A stretch of 64,000 bases of DNA, taken from the NCBI RefSeq assembly GCF_007655135.1, contig NC_045132.1:17312534-17376533 (forward strand). The letters are read 5' to 3'. This document shows, in pieces, positions 1 through 10,740 of this stretch. Position 1 is the first letter of the stretch, and every line of letters starts with the position of its first letter. The translations under genes and the position numbers were made by a program. The DNA comes from Punica granatum. Its lineage: Eukaryota; Streptophyta; Magnoliopsida; Myrtales; Lythraceae. Under the pieces are notes generated by a model that was given only the letters and a program-made list of their open reading frames with translations, searched no databases and had not been told where the DNA came from.

Positions 1-55
1 ACGCGCTGTCGGTCGGTGATCCAAGTAGGAAAGGGCCGGATGTCTTTGGAAAATG

Positions 56-320
56 TTCAGGACTGATTTGAAAATTCCGAAAAGTTAAGGGACTGATTTG
101 CAAATTCCGAAAAGCTCAGGGACTGATGTGAAAATTCGAAAGGTTCAGGGACTAATGTGAAAATTCCGAAAAATTCAGGGACTAATTTGAAAATTGCAAA
201 AAGTTTAGGGACTGATCTAAAAATTCCGAAAAGTTCAGGACTGATCTGGAGATTTCGAAAAGTTCAGGGACTGGTTTAAAAATTACGAAAAGTTCAGGAC
301 TGATGTGGAGATATTAGAAT
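56..320. repeat. Array of about nine ~30-bp tandem repeats
   Basis: Successive units read approximately TTCAGGGACTGATTTGAAAA followed by TTCCGAAAAG, with small substitutions and single-base indels. About nine units can be lined up by eye before the pattern fades near 320. The reverse complement of this unit (AATTCAGTCCCTGA core) recurs irregularly at about 38265-38700 inside the nested giant element. Confidence 0.8.
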
Positions 321-599
321 GACCGGGACTTGACTGGAAACAATTTTAAAATTCGGGGCAGATCTGAAAAAATAAAAATGCGTCCTCTGGACTGAAATGA
401 GACAAAATGAAAAGTTCGTAAAATCGAGTTCGCGACGAATCCGATCACCCACACGATCCAATAACACTCATTTCACATCATATTCATCCAAGCAAACGTA
501 GATATTTGGCAAATGAGCCCTAAACATGCCACTAAGTAGAGGATTTACCTAGTTCGGGAAGTTGAGGGATGATTCTGTAAATAAAAAAATAAAAAAATA

Positions 600-820
600 A
601 AACTGGCGGGCGAGTTGGGCTGGGCCGGTCTGAACTGGATTGGGCCGAGTGGGCCTGCTGGGATTTGGACTGGGCTGCGCTAGGCTGCTGGGCCAGACTG
701 GGCCGAGCTGGGCTGGAATGGGCCGAGATGCTGTTGGACCAGTGCTGGGCCGGAACGGGCCGAGAGTTGCTGGACCTGTGCTGGCCTGGAACGGGCCGAG
801 AGTTGCTGGTGGACTGAGCT
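600..820. repeat. GC-rich GGGCTGGGCC-type imperfect repeats
   Basis: A G/C-rich stretch built from GGGCTGGGCC and GGGCCGAG words. It includes a direct repeat of about 35 bp (GGAACGGGCCGAGAGTTGCT occurs twice between 750 and 815). It creates long open frames on both strands that are composition artefacts. Confidence 0.6.
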
Positions 821-2123
821 GATTCGGGTACCCGGTTGGGTTTGGCAGACCCGATTGGAGGAAGAACACCTGGTCGACAGGAAGGCCGGTCCGAGCGGCT
901 TGAGCCGCTTCTCCACGTTGGCTAGGGAGGCTCGAGCTCTCCGAAGGTTCCTAGACACGACGGTAAATGGCTCGGGGGCGCCGAGAATCTACGTCGACTC
1001 GAAATGAACACAAATAGAAAAAAAGAAAGAAAAAAAAAACCGTGAGAGTGAAAATGAAAAAAAAATGGAAGAAGAAGAAGGGGCGAGCTGGGGATTTCGT
1101 CCGGGTTGATGGAGGTCGTCCGGGGAAGCGTTCAAGCTCGAGGGCCCCCGTGAGGTGAGTGAGCGGAATGGGCTCGGAGTTGTCCGAAAATAAAAATCGA
1201 CCTGCGGCCGTGTGTGTCTGTGGACGAGCTGTGGGATTTCGGCCGCCGCGAGGTACGAGCTCCGAATTTTTTTGAGGGAATTCGTGAGCTGAGAGGAGGA
1301 AGAGAGAGCCGGAGCTGAGGGAGTTTCGGGCGAGCTGAAGGAAAATGAAAATCGATCTAGCTGTGGGCTGTGGGAATTTTTCCGGGAGAATCGATGAGCG
1401 CCCGGAAATTTTTTTCCTCTGTTCCCCCCCATTTTTCGTGTGAGCTTCCGGTTTTGTTCCGAATCGAGAGAGAGAGAGAGAGAGAGAAAGAGAAATCGCG
1501 TGCACGAAATCCATTCGCGTGTGAAGAGGAAGACGTTGGCGTGTGCAGAGGAGTTGGCGTGTGGCAGGCTTGGGTGCAGCGGCGCGGGAGGCTCGGGTCC
1601 GTCCCTGCCAGGAGGGAGAAGAAGAAGGAAAGAAAAGAGAAAGAAAAGAAGAAAAGAGGAAGAAGAAGAACAGGAAAATAAATGATGAAAGACGAGCAGC
1701 TGTCAGAAGTCAGTGACTTCTGACCGTTGTTGACTTTTTTTTTTTTTTTCGAATTTCAAAATCGACGCGCGTATAAATTTAAAAATCTCGTCTTCTTGAT
1801 CGGACATCGGAAAAATAATTCGAGACCGCCATCACGCTTCGAAAAATTTGATGATCGATATTACGCGATAAAATTATTTTCAATCTCGAATTTTGTCCCG
1901 AATTTTGAAAATTGACGTCGATGCACGCAAAATTTGAAAACGTCCCAAAATAGTATTATTTTTGAAAAATCATAAAATTGGTGCTAGATTAGGAAAATGT
2001 GCTATCTCCGAAAAGTCGTGAATACTCGGGTAATTAATCGGAAATACTTCCCTCACGGGCGGCAAAAAAACGACGATTCTGCCCCTCTGAAGCCGGTGGA
2101 CCAAAATTGGGTGCTGATGCCCA

Positions 2124-5100
2124 CTAGATTAGCATACGATGTGCTAGAGCTGTTTTTCAGTATGTTAGTTTAAGAACAATGATTTAAAGCATATCAAATT
2201 TTAAGCAAGTTGCAATTAACAATAACTAATAATTATAAAATAAAATCGACCATATTCACCTTTTTTTTTGTACGTAATATATTTTATTTACAATTTGCAC
2301 ACAAGGTAAAAAGCACGTGCTTTAACTATTAGGAATATACCTCATCTATAAATTATCTTTTTAGTAGATAGATTTTACTTGTGAAAAAGTAACTCCATAA
2401 AAAGCACTTCATCATAAGAGCCGTTGTAACGACTTTAATTTCACATGATAGGTTGAGGATATAAAGAGAAGTGCGTTCTCTGATGCCTTATATTGGCTAC
2501 TTTCATGTTAATCGATCTCCCTCTTTTAGTTTTTTTTTTTTTGGAAAATTGCCATTTAAGCGTATTAATTAGTTGATTAATGTAACTACGAGGGAACACA
2601 ACTTTGACGTTTCATACGATTAGTGAGTACTCAACCGCGATACTTGGGATTTTTCTAATATCTCTCTAAAAAAACAATGGAATATGAGCATTCATTTTTA
2701 TTATGAAGCATGCAAAAGTAAAGTACTACATTCAAATACCTACCGACAAAAAAAGTATCATATTCAAATTTACATCAAGTGGTTCTATTTAATTAAAGTA
2801 ATTAAAGTTCACGTCCTAATAAATCCAAAGTGGACCTTGGTCAAATTGAATACAAAGTCCATTCAAATCACCAAATTAATTAACGACATTAATGTTGACA
2901 ATTACTTGCTATGTAATCTAAAACCTAGTACCATTGGAAATACACTTTTGACTAAATTATATGTATTGTTTAACTTAATGGACCGTCCCCGAATGGCACC
3001 GCTATATTCTAAATTGTCAATTGTCAATTTGGCGGCTCATTGTGAGTTCCATTATGCCCTTATCGATTGCATTGAATAGGTAATCAAATCGGCATAAGCT
3101 TCTTGTTAAACAAAATTATATTGAACTTGTTGATATTCGCACATTATGCGGTAACATTTTGTTTTTATAAAAAGGGTTTCTATCATATATATATCCTATG
3201 ATTTCACCTTTTTTTTTAAATTTATCATATGGTTTTAAAATTATCAAAAATATCTCATGATTTACATTTTTTTTCAAAATCTATCCCATAGTTTTAATTT
3301 TTTTTCTCAAATCTATTCCGGGTAAAGGGCCACAGTGGTAAGACCGTAAAATGTTGACAGAAGATATAATGGCGAGATAAATTTGAAACAAAATATAAAT
3401 ATGGGATATTTTTGATAATTTTAAAAGCATATTATAGACTAAAAAAAAGGTGAAACCATGGAATATATGATAAAATTTACCCTTTATAAAATAGATAATC
3501 AACACTATGACATATAAATGGCTTTTTATGAGGACATATAAATTAATATAGACAGAAAAAAAAGTATGTCATGAAAAAATATATATTCCACCTAATATAA
3601 ATAATAAAAATCCAAATTTCGATTGAAAGTTGCATAAGTAAAATCATGATGAATATTATAGGTGCGGCATCTGTGAAGTGGAGATATCATGTAGGAGTTA
3701 TGATGTAGAAAAAAACTATAATGATTAGAAGAATGATAAATAAAAATAAATTGTTTCTTGCATTTGTATTGCATATTAAATTTTGAAAAGTATCATGTAT
3801 TTCAAAAAAATATTTTCAATTACTGGAGAAACTTTTAATTTTTTTCAAAAAATTCTTACATAGTTGAACAAGCAAATAATATAGACAAAGTATCTAACAT
3901 CCATTAAATATAACACTAATAAGATATAACGAAAATTCATTTAACGAAAAATTCATTTCTTTTTATTATCTTTGAATATTTGGAGCAATTACAAAAAACA
4001 ATTATAACCGGTCCATCCTCTCCAAAAGCGATTGGGTGGCTTTCCCCACCCGGGGGACCCACCTTTCTCTTCTTCTTCTTTTTTAATATTTTCTCATTTT
4101 TAACTTAATTTAACTCTACATTAAATTTTCTTTTGGTGTGCACTATCTAGTATTCGAAAATTCAATGGATCTAGTTAATTTAAGTTTGAGCGAGATCGGC
4201 TCACAAAAAAAATCGCCTGATCGTGGATTTTTTCCTATAAAAAAACTCGCACTCAGAATCTTACTTTAGAGGAATAGACGTCAAATCACCTAAAACCAAT
4301 CAATGTTGATAAAAAAATCCATTTCAATCCTCACCAATTTAAATAGACTTTTTTAAAAAAAATTGATGTAAGAAATATTCTTATTTTCGAAGACATGTAA
4401 GATCACACCAACCTGTTGACTGAGACTAATTTTAGTTTGCGTATTGATTTGTTTGTGACTATAAAATTCTTTTAATGAATATCAAATTCCTATTACAAGT
4501 AAAGTTCATCCGCTTAAACTTAGTAAGCCAGCCATATCGTGACGATGGTTTTCTAATTAGAAGTATTGAAAATTCAAATTATGTTAGTGGGGAGAAATTT
4601 AACTTTTGTACCGTACAAAATATTAGTTAATACAATTTTTTGAAAAATATGAATCATTTACCGAGAATTTTTAAAGATTATATACAAAAAATTTATCATT
4701 AGTTTCAAGTAAACTCTACAGTGATTACTATACAAATTACTATGATAAATCAAAAAATTGATGAAAGTTTTTTTGACCCCGTGACATGGCGCGAATTATC
4801 CATCCAAGTATATATTTACAGTTAGAACCACATACAACAAATAAAAATCAAAATGCCTATTTTTGTGCTCTTACCCCCTCTGCAAGCAAAGTTATATGCA
4901 CTCAACTTGCAAAGAAAAAAGTACTCCACTTGCGAAGTTTCTATGCATAAGGTTTTGTACAGAATACATCATTTGGAAAAGGAGTCAGAAAATTCTCCAA
5001 TGTAATTAATGAGATCATAATCCAAATTGACCTTTTCTATTTATAAGAAGTACGAACAGAATTGACTTTGTTCCCTCCTGAAGTCCCAATCGGACAGTGA

Positions 5101-6250
5101 GCGTACAAGTATCGATATTTCGAGTTAATTTTGATTGTGAGGTTGAGATTGAGATTGATTATGTCATGCATTTGCTAATGGCGGTTGTGTTCAAGCGTGA
5201 GATAATAATTCATAAAAGTGAAAGAAATATTGACAACAATCATAATATAGTAAAAGACAAGGGGAAATGGATTATGTAATCATGCTATGCAATATGTCGC
5301 GCGTGCCGTCTTGACATCACTTCGCCAACTCGGTTAGGGAAAGTGCCAAAGCCCCTCGGCGGTGATATATAAGGATTTTTATATTCTTCTTATTTATTAA
5401 TACGCACTTTTTCCCCCTTATAAACGAGTAAAATACGTATATCTTGTCCTTCGTTACAAACACGAAATGTATCTAATAAATAACGTCGTGTTCACATGTT
5501 CATCAACTATAACGTAACTTTGTCGAGCTGATCACGGGTCGCCACCCCTCATCTTATCTACCTTGCGCGTGTAAGAGTGTTACTTTCTTTCTTTTTTTCT
5601 TTTTTTTTGGGTGAATTCGGGGTCAAAGACCCAAGTGTCACTTGGTATTTGATCTCCGATATTTTTCTTTTTTGATAATTGATCTCCGATATTATTGTAT
5701 CAACATTTTTAACCAATCCTTTTACAAAAAGGAAAAAAAATCTTTTGCTATACCTTTCTCTCGATGGAACTTTTTCGCCACATACTGAAATCATATCTAT
5801 ATATAATATATAGTTGCTGGGTCAATCACCAGAATCCGCCACGTAGGCCCAGTCGGCGAAATGGGAGCTTCTCATGCATTCCTAGCTGTCAATTTGAATC
5901 CAAACCACGAGTGATTTATGTGGTCTCGTTAATGAAGAAACTAGATCCACAGTCCACGTTCAGCCTCAAACACCTGCATAAGGGGAGATCGGAGATGGTG
6001 CCCGATTTCCTTCTCTAACACTCAAGTCAGTATGGGCCGCGGATATGAAAAAAATTAATGAACTGTTGATTGATCCTAAAAACATGTAAAATGCATGTAT
6101 TTATAGAGGGTTTAAAGATACGTTATCACCATGATGAGATATTCGATATATTTTTATATCTCATACTCGATATATTAGGAAGTGTATCTTGTCATTATAG
6201 GAAGTTCCTTAAAATAACCTTTGTTGACAGGTCTTTGCTTATAGGGTTCG
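2124..6250. other. AT-rich intergenic DNA
   Basis: No gene with conserved coding features is seen on either strand. The open frames here are short, AT-rich and unlike known proteins. The only structured piece I can support is the inverted-repeat element at 3164-3490. A short GC-rich patch occurs near 4020-4070. Confidence 0.6.
3164..3490. mobile_element. Hairpin MITE (long terminal inverted repeats)
   Basis: The left end (TTTATAAAAAGGGTTTCTAT, continuing through a TTTCACCTTTTTTTT run) matches the reverse complement of the right end (AAAAAAAAGGTGAAACC ... TTTACCCTTTATAAA). Inner segments such as ATGGTTTTAAAATTATCAAA and its partner near 3410-3425 also pair. The whole 327-bp unit could fold as an imperfect hairpin. 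There is no coding capacity. This is typical of a non-autonomous DNA transposon; the superfamily is not resolved because the target duplication is lost in AT-rich flanks. Confidence 0.6.
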
Positions 6251-6714
6251 CGAGTGGGCCTTACTAAGAGGACTAGACTTGCCTCGTGAATGATCGGATT
6301 GGGCCTTGTTGGGTCTCACTCGGGTCGCTGGGCCTTATGGGCCGTATCGGGTCGAGCTTATCGGGTGGGAGCCCGAAATCCTGTCTCTAACATTGCCCCC
6401 GAGTCAGGCACGTGCGGTGCGCGTGGTCGAGGAAGTTGTTGACACTTGTCACTCAACGGCTCGCGGAACATACCCCATCGGATGCACACTTCAGGCATCT
6501 GTGCACTGTTAGATTGGCCTTGATCCAACAACGGATAGGGGGTCAATCCGCATCAATTCTCCCCGTGCCCACTAGCCGTCAGATTGTTTCAAACCTGCTC
6601 ACCCTTAACCTTCAGATTAGGCGTCGTTTCGCCTTCACGGGTGTGTCTGAGCAAATGATGGTGGGAACATTCCCAAGGCCGCGACTTTTGACATTATGGT
6701 GGGATTTCAACGTC

Positions 6715-6723
6715 TATAAAAGG
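6715..6723 (+). promoter_or_regulatory. TATA box of the transposon-like gene
   Basis: TATAAAAGG lies 115 bp upstream of the ATG at 6838, with a pyrimidine-rich leader between. It is a good plant TATA element in front of a gene that is otherwise degraded. Confidence 0.45.
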
Positions 6724-8000
6724 GGTTATTTAGGGAGTTTTCCCCCATTCCTGATTCTCTCTTTTGTGCCGAAACTCTACTCATCCTTTTTCTCACTTTC
6801 TGAGCATTTTTTGATCATCTTCTCCAATCTTCAATCAATGGCTTCTAAGATGAACGAGAGGGTAGCATTGGGGTATTAGAGCTACACCCTTTATGCGTAG
6901 GTCAGGTGAGGATTGTGAGATCTTTGCTAGAAATCATCACTTTTGATGAGTTTAAAGAGGCAGTGATGCTGTGCCGCGTCTGTGACTAGAGAATCCACAC
7001 TTCCCCCACCCCAATTGCGGGTCAAACATTCCCAAGGAAGTAGTGCATATGCCCATGTGGCGAGCGCTGATTGAGGTGGGGCTTCGTTGACCTCTCCACG
7101 CGGATGTCATGGAGCTATGCAGGCGATTCACTATTGCCCCTTCACAATTGCCTTTGAATTCATGGAGGTGTTGGTTCACGTTTCACGTGTGCTATAAACT
7201 CCATGGAATAGTTTACTTCCTCAATACTTTTCTTCACTTCTTCCGCCTCCAAGAGAACCCTCGTGGGCTGACCCAAGAGTACTTCTTCATGCCTCGCTAT
7301 GGGTGGATGAGGATACTCCATGATTACCCCAGTACTAACTTTAATTGGCGGAAGAAATGGTTTTTCATAAACCAGGCGAAGCCCTAAAATCCTCAGTAGC
7401 GATGGGTGTGGCATGAAATTGCCCCTAACACTGACCCAAGGCTCTTTCCAGAAGAGTGATCAGTCGTGGACGCTTGAAAGTTGATGGTCCGGCCTAAGGA
7501 AGGGGACCCTATCAGGCCCATCTCTAGTAAGGAGAACCTGAGTGAGAGGCCTTGGAGGCTGGGCAACTGATTCCCAGCTGTCAAGTCCAGATTACTTGGG
7601 TATATACTAATTCCTTCAATTTCTTTTGATTAGTAGGTTACTTGTCAAGCATCGCACACTTACTGCAATCTTTACAGGCTCGATGTTACCGGCCCCTCAC
7701 TCATCAGGAACTCCGACGAGGACCAACGCTCTAGCACCATCTACCACACCTGCAATACTTCCCCCCCAACTGCCTCCAACGCCCCCACCACAAGGTCCTT
7801 GTGTCAACGTGAGGATTGTGAGTCCTCTGCCATGGGGCAGAAGAAGAAGAAGGCAAAGACAAAGGCTAGGTCCCTTGTCTAAGTCGATGTCTCGGAAGAT
7901 TCAAATACTTCGTCACGAGGTCAAAGGATGAGGTCAACCTTGCGGAGCGCGATGGTCATAGCTGCAGAGCTGCAACACGAGGAGGTCCCCTCCCTCGTAA

Positions 8001-8526
8001 CCTATACATGTCCCTATCGGACTGGATAGTGATAGAGGACTCCTCAATCAAGGAGTTTGGAGTTCCTTCGCAGTTGCTGGAATTCATCTACCTTCCCAAG
8101 GACAAGCAGTAAAAGAAGGACTTCTTGGGGATGCCTCGCACGGAGGCAATTGGTACTCTCTTGCTGGAGGAGATGTATGTAAGTTCTTCACTTTATACTC
8201 TAATTGGTTGCTCGTAATTATCTTGCCTAATTTCCCATGTTTGCTGCATGCAAGTCCTCCACAGTCATTATGTGGTGATGAATGGCTTGCTCCGCGACGT
8301 GGCAGAAGAAGGACTTCTCAATTGCAGCCTATACATGCCCTACTGGACTGGACGGTGACGAAGAACTCCTCAATCGAGAAGTTTGGAATTCCCTTGTAGC
8401 TGCTAGAATTCATCTACCTTCCCAAGGACAAGCGGCAGAAGGTGGACTTCTTGGGAATTCCTCGCATGGAGGTAGTTGATACTCTCATGAGGAAGGAGAT
8501 ACATGTAAGTTCTTCGCTTTATACTC
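8001..8526 (+). repeat. ~200-bp direct duplication (327-bp spacing) of exon-like sequence
   Basis: 8001-8200 and 8328-8526 are diverged copies. Both start CCTATACATG, share GAATTCATCTACCTTCCCAA and end ATGTAAGTTCTTC...TTTATACTC. In each copy the open frame runs up to a good splice-donor sequence (GTAAGT). It looks like an exon plus its donor duplicated within the transposon-like gene. Confidence 0.7.
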
Positions 8527-9038
8527 GGGTCAAGGCCAGCCAGTGAGACGATGGGGAATAAGCTTCATCTTCGAGAGGAAAACAGTTCGGATCACCAGCT
8601 AAGGCCCCTAAATGACCGCTCAATAATAAAGGAGGTAAGAGTGCAGAGACAGCTAGGACGTTTGCCTAGAAGCAGCCATCCTTGAAAGAGTGCGTCATAA
8701 CTCACTTATCGAGCGCTCTAGCGCCGAAGATGAATCGGGCTATGCGATCTAGGGGAGAGAGAAAAAGAGGAGAGAGAAAGTTATTTTACTTTATTTTTTA
8801 TTTTGAATTCAACACCAAATCAGAGACATTTGAAACATTATCAGTCACCTCAGCGGAAGCTAACAGTGTTAGAGGGGCAGCTAAGGGAGTGCACTTGATT
8901 GCAACAAATTGTACTAAATCATAACCAAAAATTCGTTTTGTATCTTAGATTTAGCAAAGTTTTTGTAATGTAATTAACCCATGGTAGTTTGGCAAAAAAA
9001 AAAGGGTACGATAATAGAGCAACAGTAAAAATTATGTC

Positions 9039-9270
9039 GGTGCGTTTTGATTCAGAATTAAAGTAATTTTGATTTTGATTGTGAAAAAAGACAAATGAGT
9101 TGGAATTATAAATTTGACTTGGAAACGTGTGCTTTTATTGTGTAGTGTGTTGAGTTAAAGTTAAAGTTAAATTTTTTTACTTGATAAATTTGTATTTTTA
9201 TTGTGTAGTGTGTTGAGTTAAAGTTAAAGTTAAAATCAAAGTGATTTTAACTCTCAAAACAAACAGATCC
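9039..9270 (+). mobile_element. MITE, family B copy 1
   Basis: Begins GGTGCGTTTTGATTC and ends with the imperfect inverted partner CAAAACAAACAGATCC. The interior carries GTGTAGTGTGTTGAGTTAAA followed by repeated GTTAAA words, twice in tandem (about 9138-9165 and 9200-9230). The same interior words, in reverse complement, form the element at 46315-46558. It is non-coding. I infer a non-autonomous TIR transposon. Confidence 0.6.
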
Positions 9271-9452
9271 TGAAAATCTCAACTTGGACTGGCCACTAAA
9301 ATATTGATATTACCCCCGCCGACGAAGCCGTGAAAAGAAAGAAATCAAAGTGGTTTTAACTTCTAAAATGAACATGCCTTGAAAATCTCAACTTGGACTG
9401 GCCACTAAAATACCGATATTACCCCCGCCGACGAAGCCGTGAAAAGGAAGAA
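9235..9452 (+). repeat. 109-bp tandem duplication upstream of ERF
   Basis: Two head-to-tail units (9235-9343, 9344-9452) share CTCAACTTGGACTGGCCACT, ATTACCCCCGCCGACGAAGC and GAAATCAAAG at their junctions, with only scattered substitutions. The unit includes the right end of the adjoining MITE, so the duplication followed MITE insertion. It ends about 330 bp upstream of the ERF start codon, inside the likely promoter. Confidence 0.85.
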
Positions 9453-9573
9453 ATCAAAGAGGAAGGGCAGGTAGAAACTAGAAAGCTCCAATTGTACGTA
9501 CAACACGGACACGACTGTCCTCCACTCACCCACACCTCTCTATCTCCCTCTCTCCCTCCCTCCCTCCCCCACA

Positions 9574-9580
9574 TATAAAT
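9574..9580 (+). promoter_or_regulatory. TATA box of the ERF gene
   Basis: TATAAAT follows a (CTCC)n pyrimidine tract and lies about 205 bp before the ATG. A start of transcription near 9605 would leave a pyrimidine-rich leader of about 175 nt. Confidence 0.55.
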
Positions 9581-9780
9581 ATAACCCTCCTTCCGCGTTT
9601 ACTTGTCCTCATCATTCCTTCCGTCCTTCAATCGCCATATTTCCCTCCAACCCCTCCTGATCTGACGTTCTTCTCCTCCTTCCCCGTTAAACAAAACCCC
9701 TTCGACCCTTAAACCCTTCAGCCACCACCTGCTCTCTCTCTCTCTCTATAACAATTGTCTCAACCTGCTGAACTCCTGAA

Positions 9781-10740
9781 ATGTGTGGCGGTGCTATCAT
9801 CGCTGAATTCATCCCTCGCCGCCAGGGTGCCGGCGCCGGCCGCCGCGTCTCCTCCGAGTTCTGGCCCGACTCTGACTTCCTCACCCCGACCAGCGCTCTT
9901 GAACCGAAACAGAGCCATTTCCAACCGGACGCGTCGGCCCTCCCGAAACGCCCCCAGCTCCCTTCCGGTACGTTCGCTTGCAATCCCTTTCACCTTAATC
10001 ACGAAGTCGCAAATAGTTTATGGGGTTCCTAAGGGGATTTCCGTCGAACAGGTGGCGTGCAGGAAGAGAAGCCGGCTGTGAAGAGGCAGAGGAAGAACCT
10101 CTACCGTGGGATCAGGCAGCGCCCGTGGGGCAAATGGGCCGCCGAGATCCGCGACCCGAGGAAGGGTGTCCGTGTCTGGCTCGGAACCTTCAACACCGCC
10201 GAGGAAGCAGCCCGCGCCTACGACCGTGAGGCCCGCAAGATCCGCGGCAAGAAGGCCAAGGTCAACTTCCCGAACGAGGAAGACGAGGCCCCTCTTCCCT
10301 CCGCCCCCCCCCACCACCATCCCCATCATCCCTCCCCTCAGCTCTCCGCCAGCTATGTTCCGGAGCCCAATTGGACCAGGAAGACCTTCAATTTCGGCTA
10401 TGGGCAGTTAACCTCGGGTGGGTTCAACTCCGCTATCCCGGAGCCGGTTGTCGTCTCCAGCGAGGAGGTCGTATCCGGTTCGGAAGCCACGTACTGTGAG
10501 CCATTGAAGGCGGCGAAGGAGGAAGAAGGGATGAAAGTGGAGGAGGCAGAGGAGGATAGGGAGGTCCAGAAGCTGTCGGAGGAGCTGATGGCCTACGAGG
10601 ACTACATGAAGTTCTACCACATTCCGTATCTCGACGGCCAATCTGCGGCGGCGCCGGCCAGTGCGGCGCAGGAGAGCGTCGTGGCCGAGCTGTGGAGCTT
10701 CGACGATGACGATACCCCGGTGACGTCAGCTTCCAATTGA
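9781..10740 (+). CDS. Group VII ethylene response factor (AP2/ERF)
   Basis: Two exons, 9781-9967 and 10052-10740, joined in phase through GT(ACGT)...CAG, give 291 aa. The protein begins MCGGAII, the Met-Cys N-degron signature of group VII ERFs (RAP2.2/RAP2.12/RAP2.3 class). In that family it makes stability depend on oxygen and nitric oxide through Cys oxidation and the N-degron pathway. One AP2 domain lies at about residues 77-134, with [18 protein letters not shown], the [12 protein letters not shown] helix region and AYD. A basic patch KRQRKN precedes it and can serve as nuclear localisation signal. The tail is acidic, with a His/Pro run and an ELWSFDD motif near the C-terminus, as in activating members. 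Expected role: nuclear GCC-box-binding regulator of hypoxia and stress genes. The intron after the N-terminal segment matches group VII gene structure. Family assignment is firm; the exact orthologue is not fixed. Confidence 0.93.

Larger units (their letters stand above)
1..2123 (-). mobile_element. Partial giant LTR-like element (runs off left edge)
   Basis: Read on the minus strand from 2123, this stretch begins TGGGCATCAGCACCC, followed by a segment close to the first bases of the 36028-40976 element (shared core: CAATTTTGGTCCACCGGCTT here, CCATTTTGGTTCATCGGCTT there). Both then have a polypyrimidine/CT-repeat zone (here about 1000-1500) and, further in, an array of roughly 30-bp repeats (here 56-320). 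No gag or pol reading frame is visible. The open frames between 549 and 1685 are low-complexity, rich in S, P, R, E and K, and overlap on both strands, so I do not treat them as genes. I infer the outer 2.1 kb of a long LTR of the same family, inserted in minus orientation. The other end lies outside the window. Confidence 0.55.
6280..8720 (+). pseudogene. Degraded putative gypsy-type transposon gene
   Basis: A recognisable promoter-like start (TATAAAAGG at 6715-6723, C/T-rich leader, ATG at 6838) leads into a reading frame that stops within about 13 codons. Downstream, 7109-7387 encodes a stretch with the words IAPSQLPLNSWR, HVCYKLHGIV, FRLQENPRG and WFFI. These are typical of the plant protein family annotated as 'putative gypsy type transposon' (PF04195-like). 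Spliced-looking pieces continue to about 8530, including the duplicated block at 8001-8526. Stops and frame changes throughout argue for a dead copy. The assignment rests on remembered family words and should be tested by a profile search. Confidence 0.55.
8730..9570. other. Intergenic, upstream of the ERF gene
   Basis: A purine-rich AGAGAGAAA stretch near 8755-8780 is followed by AT-rich DNA, a MITE (9039-9270) and a 109-bp tandem duplication (9235-9452). No gene is seen. Confidence 0.6.

Noticed and set aside
56..320. Regular ~30-bp repeats resembling a CRISPR array
   Set aside because: Repeats are adjacent with no unique spacers, they diverge steadily, and the genome is a plant nuclear one.
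951..1681. Open frames of 81-187 codons on both strands
   Set aside because: They overlap each other on opposite strands, are made of GA/CT repeats and lie within an LTR-like element; no conserved motif.
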